From Lucifuga dentata (lineage: Eukaryota > Chordata > Actinopteri > Ophidiiformes > Bythitidae), in assembly GCA_014773175.1 (NCBI GenBank), contig VXCM01000940.1:62001-126000 (forward strand): 64,000 bases of DNA, written 5' to 3'. Below are positions 46,043 through 58,300 of this stretch, piece after piece (positions within the stretch are counted from its first letter, which is position 1; every line of letters starts with the position of its first letter). The position numbers and the translations under genes are program-made. Below the pieces are notes generated by a model. It had not been told where the DNA came from and ran no database searches. It saw only the letters and a list, made by a program, of their open reading frames with translations.

Positions 46043-46368
46043 TTAGTCGATGCGGTTACCACAGATCGTGAAACGATCGATTTCCAGCAGGTCCTTTTTA
46101 GGAGTCCTGTGTTTCAGCTCAGAGGCTTCCAGTGCCTCCCCCTCTTCTTCTTCTTTGGAGCATGAAGGTGTAGGATGCTCAGGTTCAGTCTGTGGAGTAG
46201 CAGGATGGTTAGCAGGTGCAGCAGGGGAGGCATCAGTGGGTGGGGCAGGAAACAAGTCAGTCCTGCTGGCCGGCTGGGTGGTCACAGAGGAAGAGGAGAA
46301 GGACGATGAGGAGGAAGGCCTTGCTATCCTGCTAGGAGTGGCAGAGATCTGCTCCACGATGGGATCAC
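46043..46368 (-). CDS. tapt1: tapt1 exon 14 (last, with stop codon)
   Basis: The exon completes a Gly codon and encodes DPIVEQISATPSRIARP, a Ser-rich run (SSSSSFSSSS), a Pro/Ala/Thr-rich linker and an acidic EEEEGE patch. It ends in the family's conserved tail ELKHRTPKKDLLEIDRFTIC followed by GNRID and a TAA stop at 46043-46045. The acceptor is TTGTTTACAG. The Ser/Pro linker is unlike the human linker, while the last 25 residues are nearly invariant. Confidence 0.95.
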
Positions 46369-49300
46369 CTGTAAACAACAGGATTCCGAATTTGAAAGAT
46401 AAGTTTCAGCTTTGGAGAGCAAAAATGACTTATTTAGCTGCTGCGATATTTACTTATTTGACCTTTTTTTTAAAAGCACGATAAATCTCACTAAGGATAA
46501 AAATCTTTTTTTCTGGGCACAAGAAGAGCAAGAATCAGAGTTAAAATCTGTCATAATCTGATTATTAAATTAAGTAGATTTAGAAAAAGATCCATAAAGT
46601 GGGAGAATAAGACAGCAGTTTAACAAACCATTCCTTTAACCCTAAAATCATCACCTAACATAACATACATATGTGGAAGGGAAAGGAGAAAAGATATGGA
46701 AGGGGATAATTCTCACATTCTTATATCAGTCATTTTCACCCTCAACACAACACTTCACAAGGAGTGAAGTCGTTGCAGCTTCAGTGACAGGGAGCGATTC
46801 AACCTGCTGGATCCACGAGGCTCAAAAGCAAAGACAGACAACCGACATCCACCTGAATGCTCAGTGTCAAAGCAGCACAGGGGGAATAATGAGATTGAGC
46901 CACAAAAGGAAGTCGACATGAGTCATGGAGGCACAGTTGGCCACGATCACAATCCGCTGCACTATGTTAAGAAGAAAACGCAGCAGAGGGCCTTTAACTT
47001 TAAAGGCACAGCGTGAGTGGAGCTCCAGCACATTAGGAAAGTCCACCAAACAGAATAATTCATCATATCGGGATGGGGGAGGTGTGGGAGAATCCGAACG
47101 AAGCAGGATTGGATATTAACAAGGGTATCCACAGAGACAATCTTCCAGCCACGGGCTACCTGTCTCCAGCCAACTTCCAATTCTGACTGCAGGCAGAGTT
47201 CAGCTCATACGTACAGTAAATAATACTGCAATTCACTGTGTGTATTATATGTGTGCATATATGTGTATAAGGAAGCTGTCATTTTAAATTTTAATTATGA
47301 TGGTGGCCATGAAAAACATATAGAGACAGAGCAGGCCAAAGTAATACTAGAAAATATCAGGTTTTAGTTTGGTTTTTGACTTCAGTTTCACCTGAATAAT
47401 TCAGTGTTGCATCTGCAAAGAATTCTTATTAGAGCATAACTATGTCTGTCAAAAGTCCATAAATAAACAATTACACTAACTGCACTGAAGAAACACACAC
47501 ACTGTACAAATGCACCCTCACAAAATAATCTCATGTGGATAAAGACTGTTATGGTGTACGTTATGAACTGGAGGTTCTTAATGGATGGTTTAGAAGGTTT
47601 TAGGTTATTTTTTTGGTGTGTGTTTTTATGTGATTCTTATTGGTGATATATTGTATATAATTTTGCATTGTGACATGGATTTTAGGTTGTTTGCCTGTAA
47701 CTCTGCCTGGCTTTCCTGGTTAAATAAAACAATAAAATATACTTAAATAAAATATACTGTATGTTCACAAAGGAGTTCTACATTTTTTGCAAGATTATTT
47801 TATTAAAAGCCAACTACCATCTGGTTTGAAATGGCTGATTTGAAACTGCTCATTACCCATTTTTAGCCTTGGGACAAAAACATGCCGTATAGACAGATGT
47901 CATATCTAATGTTATAGAAAATCCAGATGTAAAGATAAGACATGCAAATGCATTTAACTGTGTAGTGAATCTACTGCAACAGCAGTAGATTAATGAAAAG
48001 CAGATTAATGGTTAGAGAAATGGACGTGAGGTTTGAGGGTTACTGGTCAAATCTCTTCTGTATGGGAAGCAGAAGAAAATATGAAACATTTTGCACAACC
48101 TCAAAATGCATTAATAAAAACTCTATATACCACAGTGTGGTGCTTTTAGTCTTGTAGTGTCTGGGTTCAGAGAGTCCAGGTTCAGCTGAAACACAGGCTG
48201 GTAGGAGCTTTAATGTTTGAAATGACATGATCAGCCATTGGGATCTTTGTCACTGTAAAGCAGACAGGTTGATGGAACACACAGGAGAAAAGATCTGCTT
48301 GGTTTTGGCTGTGATATTTACAAATTTTATGCATAACTACCAGTTTTGGAAATATTCTCATACAGTACCATTTTTCCACTGAGGCACTGAGATAATAATG
48401 CTTTTTCATATTTTTTCACTACTTTTACTGAATGTGTTGTTTTACCTGAAGCGTTGGGACATGTTGTCTGATCAGCTTTGGTCAGGTTCTTCCTGGAGGA
48501 GGACTGAGTTGTTGGCGGTCTCTCAAACAGCTTGTCCTCCATTTTGGCCCTCTTGACGTAGACACATGACTTCCCCAGCAGTACAATGCTGTTCAGCACT
48601 TTGAGTGTCACCAGCCTGCTCAGGGAGAAGGTTGCAGTTAGGGAGGTGGGTTTCTGACTGGAAGAACTGGTTGGGGAAAGAGAATCAAAAAGCTCTTTGT
48701 CTTTTCCTGACAAACTGCAGTAGGAGTGTAACAGCAGCAGACTAAGCAGCTTCCAGGTGTGAATGTGCATTAAAGTAAAGCATAGCAATGCTATATAATG
48801 TCTGCTTCTCTGGATAAATAAAAGAAAGCATGACAAAGATGCAGCACTTTGTCAAAATGACTGAGCCTTTGGCACTTTTTGATTTAGCAAAATAATCAGC
48901 ATTACAATTTCAATATAAATGGACTGTCCTTTTCCAGATTACATCACTGTTAGATCTCCTCCACAACTCTGGAACAAATTTCCAGAAGATCTCAGGTTTG
49001 CTCCAACTGTAAATTCTTTTAAATCCAGGCATAAAACCTTCCTTTTTTAGCACTGCTTTTAATTAAGCCAAATTAAATATCTACACTGAAATTCAATCTG
49101 GGGCCAATTAATTTTACACTGTAACCGCACTATAGATTATTTTATTTGATTTGACCTTATTCTATTTTTTTTTTTTATCTTATTTTACTCTTAGTTTTTA
49201 AATGTTGCTTTATTTTGTTCTTATTGTCTTTTCAATGCTATTTTAAGGCATTGTGTCTTGTGAAAAGCACTGTTAATTGCCTTTGTGTTTGAATGGTCCT

Positions 49301-52300
49301 ATATAAATAAATTTGCCTTACCTTGCCCATATAGAGCTCAGATGTAGACTTCCTTGTCAAGCTCAGCAAAAGCTATATTCAATCCATTCTACCATCTGGT
49401 TGCAATTGCCACTGATCACATCCCATCGCTGACACCAGCATCTTGATGTGTACCATCCTTTTGTGCTGATGGGCTTTGCTATAAGACCTAAGCGTGACAG
49501 TGATGAGAGAATGACAGACGCTCTACAGGCACATTTCGGCCTGTAGAGTACTGCTTGTCGTGACAGTTTGTTTCAGTCTGAGTGTGTATGAGCGTGGCTG
49601 AGTCTTTGCCAAGGCAAGGCGGTCTGTTCAAGCCAGAGCTATTTTTAAATAAATGTGGAGGGAAGGCCAGAGATGGCACTAGAGATGACAACATTACTCT
49701 TGCCCCTGAGGGAAACTCTTCAATTGTAAAAGACTGACAGGATTGGGCAAATGAGAATGATGAAGGCCATCAGCAGCTGAGCATGGGGGGCAGATGTGAG
49801 GTTAGTGTTAACGCTTATGTAGCCATGTGTGTTAATGAATTGGAATGTGTGTTTTTCTACAATCCATTTGAGAATGGATTGTGTGTGAAGACAGGCCAAC
49901 TAGGACAGCGATACATAATATAAATGAAATGACACACTCATTCAAACATTCAGGTGATATACAATATGAATGATGACTAAATGTATGATATCCTACTTTA
50001 AAATTTTGAGCCTGTAGTTTAAAAACAAGCACCTGAAAATAGCATAAATATTGCTATCTCCAGATATCTCTAATAAAGATATTTTATTGTAATTTATATG
50101 TATTTATAATATCTTTCTATGTCTTATATATTATTTATATATTATATATAGCAACAATATAACATTAGTAGACTAAGATCTTACCCAAGATAAAAAAGGA
50201 AAACACATGTGTATGACAGAGCTCCTTGCACCTTCACTGAACTCATCACCACCCGGATAAGCTGTTAAAACATGGAAAAATACTTTAGGCAACTGTGACC
50301 TTAAAAATAAGAAAAGAAAAAAATAAACATCATATCGTGAGATGCTGAAGGCAACCAGGCACCTAGTTTAAATAGCAGCAGTAAACACACATTTGTCAGA
50401 AGTGCTACAAGGTTGAAGTTCTCATAATGAAAACTAAGTTCTGATCCTAACATTACAGAAGAATAAAGAGACAATAAATCAGTAAATCTAGTCTAAAACC
50501 TCAACTTGTATGCCACAACCTAGCACACCACTCATCATAGAAAATGAAATATAACCTAATGATACAATGAACATGACTGGAAAGCCTGAAGACTAAAACT
50601 ACAGTCAAATGTGTATTGTTATTTCAAAATCAAGAAGTTGAATACTGTAGCTGTATCTGTAAATATGGCAAAATACACTGAAAACCAAATAACCCAGCAC
50701 TTTAAAGAGGACATATTATACAGGTTTCTATGTTTTCATTTCGGGGTCTAGTTCTTTGCAATGCTTTTAATCTTCAAAACACACATTAATCCACCTTTCC
50801 TCTCTCTTGCTTCAACATGGCTTGCACACAGATGCTGTCCAAACACGTACTCGCTAGCCTTGTACTTCCAGGCACATAGGCGGGCAAATTCTAATGTGTT
50901 ACATGTTGATGTCAATATGTTACAGATATAAAGAACCAATCAAAAATGAAGCCTTAAGAGCAGTTTGGGATCTTTGTCTTACAGGATGCATTTCTCTAGA
51001 TATAAATCTGAAATTTTGCAAGTTTGATAATGTATAGCACATACTCCCTATAATATTACACCTAACAAAGTAGGGAAAACAACAATAAAGCATAATATGC
51101 CCCCTTTAAGAGAGGTCTCTGGTGGACAGGGACCACGAACACACTGAGGCACTACGCAGTACAGTGCTGTGCTGAGCGCATGAAGCAGTAAAGACTGCAG
51201 CTTCTCTTACCAGAACAGCCAGAGGCAGAGGGATGAAGCCCATTCTGCGAGCCACTGAGTCACTGTAGTCTGTGCAAGCCTACACGGTGACACACACACA
51301 AGCAGATTAAAGCCCTCAGTAAAACCTCATTGATTAGCTGCGTGGGCTCAGTGCTGCTTATGTAAGTATAATGACTGTGGCATGAAAAAAAAAGGATAAG
51401 TTGCTTACATTCTTTTGTCGCGAGCTGACAAGATCGAAGGCCAAACTGGCTCTGTATTCACTGTACACCTGGGGAAGAGAACGGGATACTAATCTCGCTT
51501 TAGGAAGGAAATGGACCGCATACAGTATAATACACTATGACAAGCCAGTGTAGATTTCTAAACACAATTTGGAGACATGTTGTAATCACTGATCATATGA
51601 ATGGCATTATTTTATGCTAATCATCAAACCATACATTATATTTCCATGTATACAATTTCATCATAAACTTCCACAGTAAAATTACACAAGACAATTTGCA
51701 GTGTTGTTCTTCTCTATACATTAGGCATGGAAAAATACAATCATTTAATCTGCATCACCAAAGCAATACAATGCAATGAAACTTTTTGATGATTTGCTCC
51801 TTACGTCTGCTGTGATGTCATTAAACTTGGTGATAAATGCGTGCTTAATGATGTCAACAGCAACTTCAGAAGTGATAACCATGAAGACGTCAGGGAACAA
51901 CACCCACAGGTGGTCTGGGGGGAAGGGAGACACGGAAACTTAATGTGGTATATGTAAATCATTTTTAATCTTAATTTAACCAGGGAAAGTTTGCTGAGAA
52001 CGTACAGCACACTCACTCAGCACACTCTCATTCTGCACCTGCATATTTTGATATATTCTGCACTTGAGAATTTTACATGTGGGAAGTGGGAAATGCAGGC
52101 AGACAAGCATTTTTTAATAATGTATTTATTTTTGTGAATATGGATTAAAATGTTAGGCTCAATTCACTTCAGTTGTAGCTTTTTTATTTTGTATTCACCT
52201 TCCCTTGCTGACTTATTTCTGACCAGGACTCAACCTGGTCAGAAATACAAGAAGTACAAGTTTCAAATTGGATAGCTTTAGCAAATTTGAGAACCAATCA

Positions 52301-55300
52301 AGTTATATAATCATTAGCACAATTCAATGCAATGTGCTTTTTAAGATAGAATAACTGAGATGGGAAATTATGTACATAAAAATATTTGGTCAAATTAACA
52401 GCACCATGTGTATGTACAATATATGGCATACTGACTTATGACAGAATTTATTAGAATCTGTTTTTGTATATTTTGCTTAAGTTTGTCACACTTGTATACG
52501 TTTCCCTTAATTCATACCCTGCAGCATAGTGTATGCACATCCTATAGATCCAATACTGCACTAGAGGCATTGGAAAAATAAAAGTAAAACATAGTTTCTG
52601 ACAGAATCGATGTACCCAAACACTTTCATTCACTTGCCTCCAGTAACTTGCAACATTACATCTTCCACGGTAATGCTGCAACAATCTTCTTCAGAGACCA
52701 TAATTCATATGCAAAACAACTCAACGCATCATAATCTCAACTACCAGAACATGTTTAGAAGGCAATTAACTGTGATAGGGTGCTTAAGTTTTACTGGATA
52801 ACATAAACCAAGTAGTCCGTGTGATGCTAATATGGCAAAGATGCTGGTTATTAAATTACAGGAGACTTCAGCATTGGCTATCTCTTTAGCAGCAGAAGGC
52901 CTTAGCTCCTGCCAGTATTAGTCCATCAAGCTTTATAACTAATGCTGGCAGGCCACGTCTGTCATCGTCTGTGCCTGGCTGGCAGGAGGAGCTTAGCGTT
53001 TTGTACGACTACAGCAGCACCCAGCTTTTATCCCTCACACTCTTCTGTCTCTTTTACTGAGGAGAAAACTTGACAATGTTTTGCTGTGGGTCAGCCAAAA
53101 CACCGCAGAAGGAGCCGATCAGCACATTTGTCTGGATTTACCCATGACAAGCACCAACTCTTGCACTGAGGTTATGAAATAGCCACAGTACAGTGAAAAA
53201 ACTGGGGTGGCACGTGTTGTTTGCCAGATGATTACCTGGGTTCCATGAGAACTGCTCCATATTCCTGAGACAAACGATGAGCATGAGAATGTAGCTGGTG
53301 AACCGTTCCTTGATATCTGTCAGGATAAATGAATTAAATTTGTAATCACGAGCACTTAAGTCTGGAACATCCTGGCTGGGAAATGGGATTAGACTGCATC
53401 TTCATTTAAGGCACAATTGCATTAAATTTTCATTCACTTGCCTCTGGCGTCACAACGCTGTATTATATATGCAGACAAAATAAGATGTGGGAAAGAAATC
53501 TGAGAAGCTGTTAAAGAAGTCAGATGTGTCACAGGGATTTGTAATTGTGCTAAGAAAGGTGCTATGGAATATCACCATATTACTTGTAGTCTTACCACAG
53601 GATTGGCTGCTATAAATACTGATGTCGTGTACTTTCAAGAGGCAACTGTAAGTGCTAGGCACGCCATCATTTATACTGCTAAAATCATGCTAGGTCAGTC
53701 CATGATAAATTCTTCAAAGACCTCACTGTCATTGGTACACAATAGCAGTGAGTGAGATAAAACATGCTGTCTTGTGGAATAAAAAGAGGAACTGAAGAAC
53801 TGTAGCAGCATCTCTTTTCTTCCTGTCAAAGTCAAATGGAAAGTTGCAGAGAAATCAGTCTCATGTATGCCAGTGTTGTTCCTTGTTTTGAGGTTTATTT
53901 TCATTCACCTGATGCCAATCATTTTATGAGGCAACGTCCATGCTAACCATAAAGTATATCTACCCAAAATAAACTGACAGAAGAAGTTTAAGTTTTATTT
54001 GCACAATTAGGCCAGAAGTAACTTATTGGGAAGCGCTTTATTATATCTTTTGGCTCCAGCAAGAATGATCCATACTAATTGCTTGTCTGATCAGCAATCC
54101 AAGTTTCTTTATGAAGTGCATCAGCTAAATGTGAAAACTGTACAATCGATAAAACACAAGTAAAGTGGTGTCACAACAGCACAATTTTGACTTCAATATC
54201 AATACAGCCAATGAATGGATGTGATATGAAAGTAAGCAGTAAAACAGACAACACAATATTTCAACAGATACAGTCAACTACCCGTTTTGTTTTTCTGCCA
54301 AACAGCCACTGACCTAACTTTTCTGTTTTCACATGTTAGCAGCTAGTTGTGTGAATGAAGCAAATAATAGTCAAAAACTTTAGAGCATGATTTTCTGATA
54401 AAATTATTCTGTGCAAGCTTACAAAAGTAAAGAAGATATTAATGAGTTCAGGAGAAATTGTATCATGCAGCAATTATGCTTCAGTTTCTCAAATAAAGCA
54501 CCTGTTTGTGAAATACTAATAACTATGTGGTTATGTTTGTGGTTTGTGGTATGTAATGAATGTCTTACCACTGTTGGACATTTGGAACAAGTTGTTCTTC
54601 CCAAATTTCTTAAACACACTTCCTTTTATCTCCACGAACTGTGAATGACAGAATAAAAGCAAAAATGAAATGCACAAGCAGAAAAACAAAATTCCATGAT
54701 GGAGCTGGATACATTCATCACCCATGCGCTGAGTGTTTTGTTTTTTTTTTATTCTTTTTCCATCCTGCTGGGTTACATTTGCATGCAAAAGTCTTATGCA
54801 AATATACTCTGTGCACATACGCATGTGTTTTGTTTATGCAAGTGTGTGGTTGCTAAAACCATGCTACTTTGCTTGTGTGCAGATTGATGTAGACACAGGA
54901 ACATCTGGGGCTGAAAACATGCCAACCGTGTGTGTATACTGACATTGTTGGACATCATGATGGTAAGCAGGGATTTGTTGTGGGAGTTGAAGGCTACGTT
55001 GAGGGTAGTGGCTTGGACCATGATGAGGATGGCATGGAGAACTGAGAGAGAGCCACTCAGGAAAAAAAAAATGGACCATCAACAGTTCTGAACTCTGCCC
55101 TGCTCATTTACTACAACTCTGAATAGTAATGTTGCTATCAGCTATTCATAGAGGAAACTTAAAGCAATGCTAACAGACTAAGATTGAAAAAAGTTTAAGA
55201 GTTTACATGGCAAAACTCCAGTGTTGGATGGAATATATTTAAAAAAAAAAAAGAGCTGTGAGGCAGTGAACTCAGCTTAGGCAGGCTGTATTCTGTTTAT

Positions 55301-58300
55301 GCTCAGTCTGAAAAAGAAAAAAAAACAAAAAACATTGTCCCTTACTGCCTTTTTAGTTCTAATCTGTCTGTCTAGCTTTGAGAAAAATCAAAACAAAGTT
55401 AATTCTGATGACTAAAGCCAGTCATGCTGCATTTTGCTGCAGCTGGAGGCTTTATTTATACTCTCCAGCGGTCACAAACAGCTCACAATGCTTCCAGACT
55501 GGATTTGAGCATTAAACAAAACTGCAGCTGGAATTCATTTGTGAAAAAACAACAATGGGTGACTAAATAAGAAGAAGGAGATGATGCATCCTCTACCTGC
55601 AGCAAGACGAGCAAAATGTCAGAAACTGGTCAACGATAACGCGGGCATTTCAGAAAGAGCATCTCGAAAATACAACACACAAAAACAGACGAATCTCAAA
55701 ATGCATATTACTAACTCAACTGATAAACTTTTCCAGCTGAAACTAAAAAAATACAAATTTTGCTGCTGTGGAGTCGGACGTGAAGGATACAGACATAGAA
55801 GACTGCCATGAGGAAGTGGGGGATGACTCCTATACTGTCTCTTTTCCGTTCTTTGGGTTCTGTGGCTGTCCAGTAGAGAGCATCCAGGATGTCCTGACCA
55901 AACGAGGAGAAGAGGCGATCTGCCACCTGACGGAGGAAAGCACAGTTAAAACATAATAAGACATAATTAACAGGAAGACATTATTGTTATGAAAGCATAC
56001 AAGTAAAATGTTTGTAGTATGTGCATAAACTGCTAATAATTCAAGATTAAGGATTTGAATTCTGCTGGAGCTACTTAAGCTATAAGACAGATTCATAATT
56101 TTGATGATGACATGATATTAGTGTATAAAATGTGCGGTACCTCTAACATGTTGTAGATGATGTAGAGTTTAATAACAGATTGCCCTCTGATCAGGTGGTA
56201 CATCATGGAGTAATCTACATAATGCATCATGGAGAAGCTCAGGAGGAGGATCAGGCCCTTCAGCATGTCGCATACCTGCGCTGGCTGTAGCAGCCGTGAC
56301 CCACTGGCCGCAAACACACAACACTAAGATCAACTTACAGCACTGACATTGATTTACACACATGACAATTTAACACATTCACACAGATTTGGATGCATAC
56401 TTGCATGCTGAGATAAACGGTGCTGTATATCCAGTGTATCCATGCCTACATGCTAGGACCCAGCTTATACAATGGCAGGGCTGACTGGCTGATCTTGTCA
56501 TATCGTAGATGTACTTACATAAATGTTGGTAGATATTAAAAAAAAAAAAAAAAAAAAAAAAATGCAGTACATCAAATCTTATAAGGCTACATTTTCATTT
56601 GTTTGTTTTTATTTAGTTATTTATAGAAATTTAATTTCCAGTAAAAGTTACCGTTCTGTCTTCAACTTTAAAATGTCCAACCTCAGTACATGTCTTTGTC
56701 ACTTAAAGACAGTCAAATTTGAGGGATCCTTGCCAAAAAATGTTTTGTATGATAACAATACTGTATTTTTTTAACTCTAAAATGTTGTTTTTGGTATCAG
56801 TTGGGCTGTACATGCACAGAAAAATACTGTTTGAATATACAATTAAATCTGATTGAACTCAAGACAAAACGGTATGCAGACATACATACAAAAATACACT
56901 AAGTACACACATTCACATTAAAAGATAATAATACATACACACTTATACATACAGCATGTAAGTATTTAAATCATTAGCAAAAACTTTTTTTTTCCAAAAC
57001 TGGCATACAGTGAGAACAAAGAAACAAAATGAAGAGGACCGGTATCATGACGAATGTTATTTCAGAGGCTATGAATGATCTCTGCTAAAAGCTGGACAAC
57101 ACATACAGGTGCAAATAAAAAAAATTCTGTTCAAAATGAGATATCCAATATATGGATACAACACAATAGGAAATCTTAATTTTGTTTCTTTGACATGTAT
57201 TATCTCCTCTTCATATTTTACGCTTTGAGAATAAGTTCATCTATCCTTTTTTGTAGATATTTCATTATCTCAAGTCATGTTTGCCACCAAAATCAATACA
57301 GCATTTTGGACAGAAATGTTTCAGATGTTGTTGGATGAGCAAAACAGATGGAAGGAAACACAAACTGTCACACGGGAACAGAAAAACATGTCTTCTATTG
57401 TTAAAAAAATGCAGTGTTTACAACTGTGGGGCCGTGCAGCTTGTGAGCGTGTTAATAGGAGGGCTGACAAATCCATAGCACGCGTGATAGAATTTACTGT
57501 GACAGGAATAACCGGGAAGAGCCGGAGAGAGCTTAAGTCCAAAACATGATGCAGATTTTCAGAAGTCAGCGACCAACATCTTAATGCAAAAACCAGCTTT
57601 TTCATTTACCCAACACAAGGACAGATTAATAACGAAATTCACTATTTTAACTCGAACATCATGGTTTTCAGCATGCAAGTACTTTCAAAAGATGGATAAT
57701 TAACTGCTGGAATGAATGTTAAGATGTGTTACAGCCTAATTAAAAGTGTTTTGCTGTTGATGTTACAATTAACCATGGTCCTAATAACACTAAGTATATG
57801 GTGCTTTTACTGCTCTCGGTAACAGCACTTCAATTATAAGAAACAGTGTACTACATAAGAACTATTCCACAGATAGTGCTGCAATGAGCAAATTTGTACT
57901 TAATCACCACAAACTATACACACACTAATCCTGAGCTAAATCACTAGTGCACAAGACATGCCCAAAAAAATTATGAACTATTACCAACCATCATTATCTT
58001 ACTTCACTTACAGCATCTGTTGAAAAATCTTGCATTCACAACAACCAGAGTTTACCCCCATTACGCTAATTCAAAACGGAAGAGAGGAAAAGAAAACTGT
58101 CTTTCAGGTAAATGAACTGTTTGTTAGCAGGGAAAGAGGTCTGAAAGGTGTGTAGATATGTGAGAAATTTTTTGGAGCAGACTTCAATCTAACAGAGGAA
58201 GAAAAACCTGAGTTCAGAAATACATGTAAATTGGATCAATGAAATGTCGTGAATAGGTGTGACGAGGATGGGAGATGAAGATCTGAGCTTGTGTCTAAGC

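Noticed and set aside
46050..46484. Forward-strand open frame of 144 codons rich in Ser/Gly/Val
   Set aside because: It is antisense to the low-complexity last exon of tapt1; the minus frame carries the conserved tail.
48616..48836. Upstream extension of the open frame at tapt1 exon 13
   Set aside because: The frame continues through the acceptor into intron sequence. The CCCTGAGCAG acceptor and the exon 12 phase fix the boundary.
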